Shown here: one piece after another, positions 55,167 to 62,821 of the stretch
Layout: each line of letters opens with the position of its first letter
Numbering within the stretch: the first letter of the stretch is position 1
From: Neolewinella marina
GTDB lineage: Bacteria; Bacteroidota; Bacteroidia; Chitinophagales; Saprospiraceae
Direction of reading: 5' to 3'
DNA length: 64,000 bases
NCBI RefSeq assembly: GCF_002631205.1
Contig: NZ_PDLO01000004.1
Location: forward strand, 1 to 64,000
Translations under genes and position numbers: made by a program
Notes under the pieces: model-generated
What the model saw: the letters and a program-made list of their open reading frames with translations, nothing else
Databases searched by the model: none
What the model was told of the DNA's origin: nothing

Positions 55167-55919
55167 CTACCGCTCCACGAAAACGACCTGATCGTCGGCG
55201 AAGGCGGGCTTGCGCTGGTACTTCAGGAACAGTTGGGCGGTAGCCAGGACGTCCTTCTCGCAGTACACGGCGATGCGCTCGACGTCGTCTTCCTCCCAGA
55301 ACACCCGGCCCACGTCGCTGCCATCGATGTCATCCTTGGGGCTGGGAAAGCCCAGTACGGCGGCCAGCAGTTTGAGGGAAACGTAGGACTTTCGGTCGCC
55401 AAATTTCCACAGCTCCATGGTGTCCACGAGGTGTTTGGTTTCCCAGGGTTTCTTGCCGGAAATGTCGAGCAGCGCGGGCATGGGCAGCTGATGAATCACG
55501 ATGCGGCGGCAAATGTAGGGTACGTCGAACTCCTTGATATTATGGCCGCAGATGTAATAGCGGTTCACATCGCCGTAGTACTGGTCGATCATCTCGCTGA
55601 ACTCCCGCAGCAGGGTGGCCTCGTCGCGGTTGGCGAACGACTTCAGGCGGATCTTCAGTCGCTTGTCGCGGTCGCGGTAAACGGCTCCGACGCTGATGCA
55701 AACGATCTTGCCGAACTCGGCGAAGATGCCCGCCTTGTCGGTATAGCTGGCGGCCAGTTCCTCCTCCGTCAGCTCCTCCCCGTACCGCTTCAGGGCGGAG
55801 GGCGCCTTGTACGACCAGAGGTGCTGCATATTCTCATTGAGGGCGGCATAGTCGGGGGCACCGCTCACGGTCTCGATGTCGAGGAAGAGCACTTTCGTGA
55901 TGTCAATCTGGTCTACCAT
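55167..55919 (-). CDS. DnaQ-like 3'-5' exonuclease (PolB-exonuclease related)
   Basis: 250-residue RNase H-fold nuclease with exo motifs FLDIETV (I), CGHNIKEFDVPYICRR (II) and YCEKDVLATAQLFL (III), as in predicted exonucleases related to the proofreading domain of family B polymerases. It would degrade DNA or RNA 3' ends. Stands alone; its stop is 1 base from the TamL stop (convergent). A degenerate -7 box (TATAATTTG) lies about 30 bases upstream. Confidence 0.85.
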   Translation of the reverse strand: MVDQIDITKVLFLDIETVSGAPDYAALNENMQHLWSYKAPSALKRYGEELTEEELAASYTDKAGIFAEFGKIVCISVGAVYRDRDKRLKIRLKSFANRDEATLLREFSEMIDQYYGDVNRYYICGHNIKEFDVPYICRRIVIHQLPMPALLDISGKKPWETKHLVDTMELWKFGDRKSYVSLKLLAAVLGFPSPKDDIDGSDVGRVFWEEDDVERIAVYCEKDVLATAQLFLKYQRKPAFADDQVVFVER

Positions 55920-55989
55920 ATGCGTCGGTTGGGGCGAGGGTCAAATTATAAATACTTCGATTAAAGCCCGCCCCCGATCACCAGAAAGT

Positions 55990-56868
55990 TTATTCGTTCA
56001 GGGCCGCGGTCCGCTCGAGCTCCCGCAGCAGGTTGGCCACGCTGCTCGTGAATACAAAGTCAATACGGCGGTTGCGGTAGCGCCCCTCTTCGGTGGCGTT
56101 GCTGCGGCTGGGACCGTACTCCCCCTGGCTGGCGGCGATGAGGCGGTTGGGGCTCACGTAGTAGACGGTGGCCAGTTCATCGGCCACTTTCGTGGCGCGC
56201 AGGGCGCCGTACTTCCAGTTGTCGGTGCCGCGCAGGGGGTTGGGCTGGTTGTCGGTATGCCCCACGATGCGCAGCTTGAGCAGGGGATTGTCCTGCAGCA
56301 CCTGGGTGACGACCTCCAGGATGGGCTCGTGGCCGTTCTCGAGGTAGCCCACGGAGCGCGGACGGAAGAGGGCGCTTTCCTGGATACTCAGGACCAGTTC
56401 GCCGGGAAGCTCGGTGACTTCGTAGCGGTTGCTGTCCAGTTTGGTTTCCAGGGAGTCGCTGATGCGGTTGGCCGCGCGGCGCAGCCCGGCGGAGTACTCG
56501 CGAATGATGCGGCGCTGGCTGCTCACCAGGGAATCCCGCAGCCGCTGGTTGCGGTCCAGTTCGCGGCGGAGTTCGGCGACCTGCTCTCCCATCTCGCTGT
56601 TGGTGGAGTTCAAGTTGCTTTCCAGCTCCTCGATCCGGTCGTCCTGCAGGATCAGCCGGTCCTGCAGACGGTTCTGGGTTTCCAGCAGCATATCGTTGCC
56701 GCCGCGGCTGCGTTCCAGGGCCAGGGTGAGGCGGTAGATGGAGTCTGCCTGGGCCGTAGCCAGGCTGTCCAGGCGGTCGATCTGGGGCTGGTAGCGCTCG
56801 GCTGCCTTTTTGGGAGAAATACAGCCCACCAGGGCCAGGGCCATCAGGCCAATCAAGAGTAGACGCAT
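55990..56868 (-). CDS. OmpA-family lipoprotein with coiled coil
   Basis: 292-residue outer-membrane lipoprotein. MRLLLIGLMALALVGC gives Cys16; residues about 30-160 form a long heptad-rich coiled coil; the C-terminal OmpA domain (about 170-275) binds peptidoglycan (HTDNQPNPLRGTDNWKYGALRATKVADELA). It would tether the outer membrane to the cell wall. A TAATTTTA box ends 4 bases before the ATG. Confidence 0.9.
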   Translation of the reverse strand: MRLLLIGLMALALVGCISPKKAAERYQPQIDRLDSLATAQADSIYRLTLALERSRGGNDMLLETQNRLQDRLILQDDRIEELESNLNSTNSEMGEQVAELRRELDRNQRLRDSLVSSQRRIIREYSAGLRRAANRISDSLETKLDSNRYEVTELPGELVLSIQESALFRPRSVGYLENGHEPILEVVTQVLQDNPLLKLRIVGHTDNQPNPLRGTDNWKYGALRATKVADELATVYYVSPNRLIAASQGEYGPSRSNATEEGRYRNRRIDFVFTSSVANLLRELERTAALNE

Positions 56869-56872
56869 GGGG

Positions 56873-56880
56873 TAAAATTA
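56873..56880 (-). promoter_or_regulatory. -7 box of the OmpA-like gene
   Basis: TAATTTTA on the minus strand (one change from TAnnTTTG), 4 bases before the ATG at 56868. Confidence 0.45.
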
Positions 56881-57654
56881 GCCTAATACTAACGGATCGA
56901 AACGCAGGCTGTTGCCGTGGTCGCGCAGCCAGGCGTCGTAGTCTTCGTATTCCGGCAGGGCCCGGGCAACTTCGGCCCAGAACCGCGGGGAATGGTCGGC
57001 CACCACCAGGTGGGCCAACTCGTGGATGATCACCGCGTCCAGCACCTCCGGGGGCGCCAGCAGGAGTCGGGTGGCCAGGTTGATGTTCCCCAGGTGGGAG
57101 CAGGAGCCCCAGCGGCTGTAGGTATCGCCGAGTTTCACGGCCCGGATGGGCCGGCCGAAATGGCGGTCGTTCAGCTCGTGCACCCGGCGGGTCACTTCCG
57201 GCAGGCAGCGGCGGCCGAAATGCTTGGCCAGCAACTTGGGAATGGCCCGCGTGGGGTTGGGCCGGGGGTCCTGGGTGCTGAGGGCCACCCGCAAACGGTC
57301 CTCGGGGGTAGTCATGATCTTGTGGGTGGCCCCGTCGTGAGACTCAACCTCGATACGGAATTCCTGGCCCCGGAAGTCGAAGGAGTACGCATTGGCCACG
57401 GGCGGGGGCACGAAGTGGGCGAAGGCTTCCGGCTTTTCGGCGGCCGTGCGCCGGGCCCAGTCGAGCATTTCGGTAATGCGCCGTTCGCGGTCGCTCCCGG
57501 ACAGTCCGGCCGGCAGGCGGATGTACAGGGCGCGCTGCCGCACCGAGGCGATGGTCGATCGCCGCCCCCGTTCGGTGATGATGCGCAGCGGCACCGGGAT
57601 TCCGTTCAGGTCCACGGTGCTGCGGTGCTCGCCGGTTTTACGGGTACGGGCCAT
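56878..57654 (-). CDS. YgjP/SprT-like zinc metallopeptidase (DUF45)
   Basis: 258-residue protein with the zinc site HELAHLVVADHSPRFW near the C-terminus and YSRWGSCSHLGNINLATRLLLAPPEVLDAVI before it, typical of the M48-related DUF45 family. Role unclear; some members cluster with restriction genes, but none is here. Its start lies 3 bases after the aroA stop, and its 3' end overlaps the promoter of the OmpA-like gene. Same strand as aroA, likely one operon. Confidence 0.87.
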   Translation of the reverse strand: MARTRKTGEHRSTVDLNGIPVPLRIITERGRRSTIASVRQRALYIRLPAGLSGSDRERRITEMLDWARRTAAEKPEAFAHFVPPPVANAYSFDFRGQEFRIEVESHDGATHKIMTTPEDRLRVALSTQDPRPNPTRAIPKLLAKHFGRRCLPEVTRRVHELNDRHFGRPIRAVKLGDTYSRWGSCSHLGNINLATRLLLAPPEVLDAVIIHELAHLVVADHSPRFWAEVARALPEYEDYDAWLRDHGNSLRFDPLVLG

Positions 57655-57657
57655 GAA

Positions 57658-58908
57658 TCAGTCTTCGCGGGCGGTCAGTCCGAGCGTAGTAAGGTCGCGG
57701 TAGAAATCGGGGTAACTCTTGTTCACCACGGCGGGGTCCTCCAGGGCTACCGGGTGGAGCAGCGCCAGGGGGGCCAGGGACATGGCCATGCGGTGGTCGT
57801 GGTAGGTAGCAAATCGGGGCGTGCCGGCCGCGAAATCCGCCCGTCCTTCCTGGGCGAAGTAGTTGATGCCGGTCTTTTCCGTCATCCGGGAGGGAATCTT
57901 GTAGAGGCTCACCCCCAGCTTGCCCAGCTCGGTCTTCATGGCCTTGACGCGGTCCGTTTCCTTGATGAAGAGGGTCTGCAGACCGGAATACAGCCCCTGC
58001 ACCCCGAGTCCGGCGCAGGTGGCCATCAGCGTCTGGGCGATGTCGGGGCATTCCACGAAGTTGTGCTCAAAGAGGGCCGGCGGCTCGGTGCCGGCGGGCT
58101 TGTGCAGGTGGATGCCTTTCTCGGTGAAGGTGGTGGTGACCCCGAACTCCTCGTACAATTTGTGTACGACGGCATCCCCCTGGAGGCTGTCGGCGAAGAG
58201 CCCGTCGATGCGCAGGTCGGCCGATTCGGACAGGGCGGCCAGGCTGTAGTAATAGCTGGCGGCCGACCAGTCGGCCTCCACCGTGAAGTCCCGCGCCTGG
58301 TAGTACTGGGGGTTGACCACGATGGTCTGCCCCTCCCAGTGGTGGTGCACCCCGAAGTACTCCATCAGGGCCAGGGTCATCTTGATATAGGGCAGGCTGA
58401 CGATCTCGCCCTCCAGGGTAAGCTTCAGTCCGGTGGGCAGGGTGGGCGCCAGCATCAGCAGGCTGGAAATGTACTGGCTGCTGGTATCGGCGGCGATGCT
58501 GACCCGGTCGCTGCGGTCCAGGGCACTGTAGCCGATGCGCAGCGGGGGGTAGCCCTCCTTTTCGGCGTATTCGATGTTGGCACCCAGGGTACGCAGGGCC
58601 TCCACCAGGATGCCGATGGGCCGCTCCTTCATCCGCTGGCTGCCGGTGAGCAGCTGGGTACCCCGCCGCCGGCAGAGGTAGCCGGTGAGGAAGCGGTAGG
58701 TGGTCCCCGCCGGGCCGCAGTCGAGCACATCCTCCCCGCTCACCAGCAGCTGCTGCAGCCGTACGGTATCGTCGGCGGCCGCCATCCCGTGGATGGCAAA
58801 TCCCCCCGGCGTGAGCGCACGGATGAGCAGGGCGCGGTTGGCGATGGATTTGGAACCGGTAAGTCGGAGGTGACCCCTGAGGGGGCCTCCCGGGTAGCTG
58901 ATGGTCAT
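57658..58908 (-). CDS. aroA: 3-phosphoshikimate 1-carboxyvinyltransferase (EPSP synthase)
   Basis: Sixth step of the shikimate pathway. The 416-residue protein has GSKSIANRALLIRAL (N-terminal substrate loop), DCGPAGTTYRFLTGYL, SSQYISSLLM and LFIKETDRVKAMKTELGKLG near the C-terminus. The DHRMAMS motif is also present. A TACCTTTG box ends 5 bases before the ATG. It sits between hisA and the metallopeptidase on the same strand. The C-terminal region is complete. Confidence 0.95.
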   Translation of the reverse strand: MTISYPGGPLRGHLRLTGSKSIANRALLIRALTPGGFAIHGMAAADDTVRLQQLLVSGEDVLDCGPAGTTYRFLTGYLCRRRGTQLLTGSQRMKERPIGILVEALRTLGANIEYAEKEGYPPLRIGYSALDRSDRVSIAADTSSQYISSLLMLAPTLPTGLKLTLEGEIVSLPYIKMTLALMEYFGVHHHWEGQTIVVNPQYYQARDFTVEADWSAASYYYSLAALSESADLRIDGLFADSLQGDAVVHKLYEEFGVTTTFTEKGIHLHKPAGTEPPALFEHNFVECPDIAQTLMATCAGLGVQGLYSGLQTLFIKETDRVKAMKTELGKLGVSLYKIPSRMTEKTGINYFAQEGRADFAAGTPRFATYHDHRMAMSLAPLALLHPVALEDPAVVNKSYPDFYRDLTTLGLTARED

Positions 58909-58913
58909 GGCGG

Positions 58914-58921
58914 CAAAGGTA
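58914..58921 (-). promoter_or_regulatory. -7 box of aroA
   Basis: TACCTTTG on the minus strand, exact TAnnTTTG, 5 bases before the aroA ATG. Confidence 0.55.
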
Positions 58922-58955
58922 AAAAGGATACGGTCGATTACCCCGGCGGGGGAGG

Positions 58956-59669
58956 TCAGTAGGCGGCCAGTTGCTCAAGCCCGATCCGGCCCTCGTAGAT
59001 CGCCTTGCCGACGATCACCCCGTAGCAGTCCAGGGCCGCCAGGGCATCCAGGTCGTCGGTGGTCGTGACGCCCCCGCTGGCGATCAGCTTCACCTCGGGT
59101 TGCTCGCGGCGGATGCGGGCGTACAGCTCCCGGGCGGTGCCCTGCAGCAGGCCATCCTTGCTCACATCGGTGCAGATGGTGTAGCGGACGCCCCGGGCCA
59201 CATAGTCGGCCAAGAACTCGAACAGCTCCCGGTCGCTGGCTTCCTCCCAGCCGCTGACGGCGATGCGGGTGCCGTGGACGTCGGTGCCCAGGATGATCCG
59301 CTCGGGGCCAAAGCGCTCCAGCCACCCCAGGAATACCTCGGGTTGCTTGACGGCGATGGTGCCGCCGGTTACCTGGTGGGCACCGGCCTCAAAGGCGATG
59401 CGCAGGTCCTCGTCGCTCTTCATCCCGCCGCCCCAGTCGATCTTCAGTTGGGTGCCGGCGGCGATGCGTTCCAGCACCCGGTGATTGACGATGCCGCCAC
59501 CCCGGGCCCCGTCGAGGTCCACGACGTGCAGCCGCTCCAGGCCGGCCTGCTCGAATTCACGGGCGACGGCCAGGGGGTCTTCGTTATAAACGGTCTTCTG
59601 GGCGTAGTCCCCCTGGGTGAGGCGCACGCACTTTCCGTCGATCAGGTCAATGGCGGGAATGATGTACAT
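58956..59669 (-). CDS. hisA: ProFAR isomerase (HisA)
   Basis: Phosphoribosylformimino-5-aminoimidazole carboxamide ribotide isomerase of histidine synthesis. The 237-residue TIM barrel starts MYIIPAIDLIDGKCVRLTQGD, with WGGGMKSDEDL, ICTDVSKDGLLQG and SGGVTTTDDL phosphate-binding motifs. The other his genes are not adjacent. A TACTTTTG box ends 4 bases before the ATG, predicting a leaderless mRNA. Confidence 0.96.
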   Translation of the reverse strand: MYIIPAIDLIDGKCVRLTQGDYAQKTVYNEDPLAVAREFEQAGLERLHVVDLDGARGGGIVNHRVLERIAAGTQLKIDWGGGMKSDEDLRIAFEAGAHQVTGGTIAVKQPEVFLGWLERFGPERIILGTDVHGTRIAVSGWEEASDRELFEFLADYVARGVRYTICTDVSKDGLLQGTARELYARIRREQPEVKLIASGGVTTTDDLDALAALDCYGVIVGKAIYEGRIGLEQLAAY

Positions 59670-59673
59670 GCCG

Positions 59674-59681
59674 CAAAAGTA
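59674..59681 (-). promoter_or_regulatory. -7 box of hisA
   Basis: TACTTTTG on the minus strand, exact TAnnTTTG, 4 bases before the hisA ATG. Confidence 0.6.
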
Positions 59682-59954
59682 CTACTCGATCACCACCGCC
59701 CACTTCTTTACGTACCAGCGGCTCACCAGCCCCTTGCGCACGTAGGGATCGGCTTCAGCGAAGGCCTCTGCGTCGGCGGGAGATTCCCCCCGGAACACCA
59801 GGGCGGCCCCGTCCGCGGGATCGAAAGCCCCGCCCAGGATGAGTTCCCCGCGCTCCTGGGCCTCCCGGGCCAGTCGCAGGTGAATGTCGCGGTAGGGCTC
59901 ACGCTTTTCGGTGTACTCCGGTACCGTTTCGTAAAACAGGATGTAATAGTTCAT
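59682..59954 (-). CDS. YCII-family small protein
   Basis: 90-residue dimeric ferredoxin-like fold protein. MNYYILFYETVPEYTEKREPYRDIHLRLAREAQ and FDPADGAALVFRG, DPYVRKGLVSRWYVKKW match YciI relatives, which have a His-Asp pair of possible catalytic use. Role unknown. I chose ATG 59954 because the family begins there. The gene ends one base before the hisA promoter box. Confidence 0.85.
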   Translation of the reverse strand: MNYYILFYETVPEYTEKREPYRDIHLRLAREAQERGELILGGAFDPADGAALVFRGESPADAEAFAEADPYVRKGLVSRWYVKKWAVVIE

Positions 59955-60000
59955 GGGCTGCAGGGATGGCAGGGGCAAGTTACACCGTGCCGGCCATCTC

Positions 60001-60189
60001 CTACTGCTCGGCGAAGGGGGCTTCTTCCTGACAGAAAAAAACGACCACGCCCGCGAGGAAGGTCACCACGCCGGCTCCCAGCAGGTAACTGCTGAGGGAG
60101 GACCCGTAGTCGGGCTGGATGGTCAGCACCGCACCGGCAAAAATGAGGAGGGTGGCCACGACGCCAAGGACAATCGGCAGATGACTCAT
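60001..60189 (-). CDS. Small membrane protein of unknown function
   Basis: 62-residue protein with two hydrophobic segments (about 4-23 and 33-53: LPIVLGVVATLLIFAGAVL and YLLGAGVVTFLAGVVVFF), separated by a short loop QPDYGSSLSS, and a polar tail CQEEAPFAEQ. Its length, hydrophobic pattern and free-standing position suggest a real gene. Nothing can be said of its function. Confidence 0.6.
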   Translation of the reverse strand: MSHLPIVLGVVATLLIFAGAVLTIQPDYGSSLSSYLLGAGVVTFLAGVVVFFCQEEAPFAEQ

Positions 60190-60343
60190 GAGCTTCAGGT
60201 TTAGGTGTGCTGGCGGTTCCGGTAATCAGCTCCCGCGCTGTAGGTGTACAATAGGGTAAGTGCCTTGGAGAAACTTCCCCATCAAGATAGGACTTTTCGG
60301 GAAAATGTCAGAACATATTTCTCCCGGCCCGCGTTCCCGCGCC

Positions 60344-61054
60344 TCAACCCTCCTCCCGGGGGAACAGTCGCCGCAGCACTTCCTCCCGGTAGCTCCCCCC
60401 CACGGGAATGCGGGCCTCCCCGATCTGCAGCTGGTTGCCGTCGAGTGCCTCCACCTTGTCGGTAGCCACGATGAAGGACTTGTGGACGCGGAGGAAATTC
60501 TGCGGCAGGTTCTCCTCCAGTTGCCGCAGTGAGCCCAGGGCCACGGTGCGCCCCCGCGGGGTATGGTAGGCCACGTATTCCCGCATGCTCTCGATGTAGA
60601 AAATTTCCGCGTGGGGGATGCGGTACACCTTGCGGTCGGCCCGCACCAGCTGAACTCCGGGGGGCGGCGGCGCGCCGGTGCCGGGGTCCGGGGGAAAGCG
60701 GTAATCCCGGGCCTTGCCCACGGCCCGTACGAACCGCTCGAAGCTGAAGGGCTTCAGGAGGTAATCCACCACGTCGAATTCGTAGCCCTCCAGGGCGTAT
60801 TCGGAGTAGGCCGTCGTGAGGATCACGGCCGGGGGCTGCCGCAGGGTGGCCAGGAAATCGAGGCCGGTCATCTCCGGCATCTGGATGTCCAGGAACAGCA
60901 GGTCCACGGGGGTGGTGCGCAGGATTGACCCGGCGGCCACCGGGTTGGGGGCCTCACCGGCGACGCGCAGGTCGGGGAGCCGCTCGCAGTAGGAGCGTAC
61001 CAGCCGGCGGGCCAGCTCCTCATCGTCGACGATCAGACAGTTCAGTACGCTCAT
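60344..61054 (-). CDS. LytTR-type response regulator
   Basis: 236-residue regulator. Receiver domain (about 1-120) with acidic DDEE near the start, phospho-acceptor Asp56 in LLFLDIQMPEMTG and Lys in LLKPF; then a LytTR DNA-binding domain (about 135-236) with YIESMREYVAYHT and FLRVHKSFIVATDKVEAL. It pairs with the kinase encoded just upstream; the starts and stops overlap by 4 bases (ATGA at 61051-61054). Targets unknown. Confidence 0.94.
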   Translation of the reverse strand: MSVLNCLIVDDEELARRLVRSYCERLPDLRVAGEAPNPVAAGSILRTTPVDLLFLDIQMPEMTGLDFLATLRQPPAVILTTAYSEYALEGYEFDVVDYLLKPFSFERFVRAVGKARDYRFPPDPGTGAPPPPGVQLVRADRKVYRIPHAEIFYIESMREYVAYHTPRGRTVALGSLRQLEENLPQNFLRVHKSFIVATDKVEALDGNQLQIGEARIPVGGSYREEVLRRLFPREEG

Positions 61055-62082
61055 ACCAGTTCCAGTTGCAGGGTAACGATAAAGTGGTGGTCGCCGTGGT
61101 CCACCTCCAGGCGGTGGCGGTCCGGGTACAGCAGGGTTAGCCGCTTGCGCACGTTTTCCAGACCGATGCCCCCGGTCTGATCGGCCGGGGAGGGGGTGAC
61201 CGGTACGCTGTTCTCGACCCGGAAGACGATCCCCGCCGCCGACGTCACAAGGGAGATGCGGACGTAGCCGTCGGCCAGGTCTTCCACCCGGCTGTGCTTG
61301 AAGGCGTTTTCCACGAAAGGGATCAGGAGCAGGGGTGCAATGGGCAGCAGGGGGCGGCTCTCGTCCAGGTCCACCTGAATGTCCATCGCGCGGCTGTCCT
61401 TCAGCCGCCGCAGGACGATGTAGTTACGGATGTACTCGATCTCCCGCCCCAGGGCTACCCTTTCGGTTTCGGAGTCGTAGAGCATGTACCGCAGCATGCC
61501 CGCGAGCCGCAGGAGGCTTTCCGAGGCCTTCTCGTCCTGCAGCAGGGTGAGGGTATAGATGTTGTTGAGGCTGTTGAAGAGGAAGTGGGGATTGACCTGC
61601 GACTTGAGGAATTTCAGTTCCGTAGCCAGTTGCTCGCCCCGGGCCTGTACGGCTTGCCGCTCGCGGTAGCTGGCGTAGCGCATGACCTCGATCAGGGCGG
61701 ACCCCATGAAGGCGGTGGCCAGGGGCAGCAGGTAGCGCAGGGTGGCCGTGCCCAGTCCCCGCGGGCGGGCGCCGCGGCCGAACTGAATGGGGAAGGCGCG
61801 GTCGGGCACGAAGCCATACTGCAGGATGAGGGCCACCGCTACCACTACCGCGGTGCCCGCCACCACGTACCAGCCGCGGCGATTGGCGAAGTAGAGGCGG
61901 GGCAGCAGCACCGTGGCATTTACGATGACCACCGCGACGATGCCCACCAGCAAGGGGCCCAGGCGGCGGAGGAACCGGAAGGGCGACTCCAAGCCCCCGC
62001 CCAGAATCGCCAATACCACCACCCACAAGATCGCCCAGGCCAGGGCCTCAACGGCGATCCGCGGGAATTTTACGCTATGCAT
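61051..62082 (-). CDS. LytS-type sensor histidine kinase
   Basis: 343-residue membrane kinase. Four predicted membrane segments (about 10-135), then the His_kinase domain with phospho-acceptor His166 in SQVNPHFLFNSLNNIYTL and the ATPase part with PFVENAFKHS and GGIGLENVRKRLTLLYP. No periplasmic sensor domain of size, so it may sense membrane state. A GACCTTTG box (near TAnnTTTG) ends 4 bases before its ATG. Confidence 0.93.
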   Translation of the reverse strand: MHSVKFPRIAVEALAWAILWVVVLAILGGGLESPFRFLRRLGPLLVGIVAVVIVNATVLLPRLYFANRRGWYVVAGTAVVVAVALILQYGFVPDRAFPIQFGRGARPRGLGTATLRYLLPLATAFMGSALIEVMRYASYRERQAVQARGEQLATELKFLKSQVNPHFLFNSLNNIYTLTLLQDEKASESLLRLAGMLRYMLYDSETERVALGREIEYIRNYIVLRRLKDSRAMDIQVDLDESRPLLPIAPLLLIPFVENAFKHSRVEDLADGYVRISLVTSAAGIVFRVENSVPVTPSPADQTGGIGLENVRKRLTLLYPDRHRLEVDHGDHHFIVTLQLELV

Positions 62083-62086
62083 CTCG

Positions 62087-62094
62087 CAAAGGTC
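62087..62094 (-). promoter_or_regulatory. -7-like box of the sensor kinase gene
   Basis: GACCTTTG on the minus strand, one change from TAnnTTTG, 4 bases before the ATG at 62082. Confidence 0.4.
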
Positions 62095-62253
62095 GGCCCC
62101 AGCTTCCGGGCGGGGAAACGGCTTTTCCCCTGTTCGTTGAGGAAAACGGCCCGTTCATTGAAAAGAATTGGGAAGGATGCCCCCGGCCACCACTTTTGTA
62201 TCACTAACCGCGGGGAAACCCGCCCTTTCATTCATCATCCAAACCGAATTCCA

Positions 62254-62652
62254 ATGAAAACGACCCGAATTCTGATCCTTTCCTTCCTTTTCGTCCTCTC
62301 CGCCGGCGCCCTGTTCGCCCAGCGCGGCCCCGACCGCGAACCCGTCGACCCCACCGAGCGCGCCCAGCGGGAGACCGAGCGCATGGCCACCGTACTCGAC
62401 CTGACGCCCGAGCAAACCGAGCGGGTCCGCACGATCAACCTGGCCTTCGCCGAGAAGGTCGGGGCCACCCGCGAGGAACGCAAGCAGGAGCGCGACGCGG
62501 TGCGCAAGTCCCTCGAGAGCGCCAACGAGGCCCGCAAGGCCGAGCTGAAGTCGGTGCTGAACGCCGACCAACTCGCCAAACTCGAGAAGCTCGAGGCCCA
62601 GCGGGAGGACCGCCGCGGTGAAGGCCGCAAAGGCGGACCGCGCCGGAACTGA
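62254..62652 (+). CDS. Spy/CpxP-like periplasmic protein
   Basis: 132-residue exported protein with signal peptide (about 1-22, ending LFAQ), then a highly charged helical part. The LTPEQTERVRTIN and LNADQLAKLEKLE repeats match the two LTxxQ motifs of Spy/CpxP proteins, which act as periplasmic chaperones or stress sensors. The tail is Arg/Gly-rich. It is divergent from the LytS-type kinase, so regulation by that system is conceivable. Start at 62254. Confidence 0.82.
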   Translation: MKTTRILILSFLFVLSAGALFAQRGPDREPVDPTERAQRETERMATVLDLTPEQTERVRTINLAFAEKVGATREERKQERDAVRKSLESANEARKAELKSVLNADQLAKLEKLEAQREDRRGEGRKGGPRRN

Positions 62653-62720
62653 TGCCTACCGGAGCGGAGGGGCGTAGCGCCAGCCACCGGGTTCTCCCCG
62701 GCTTGTGCTGCGCCCCCCGG

Positions 62721-62743
62721 CCGGGCACCCGCGCGCTGCCGCC
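62721..62743. repeat. GC-rich intergenic element, copy 3
   Basis: CCGGGCACCCGCGCG followed by CTGCCGCC, one base different from the 25861-25883 copy. Located between the Spy-like gene and the M1 peptidase. Confidence 0.6.
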
Positions 62744-62821
62744 CTAAAGTCCCGTTAATCCAAGAGCGGTAGTCAAACAATTGCCGCCCTGGCGCGTCCT
62801 ACTTGCTTAAAGCAAGTCTTG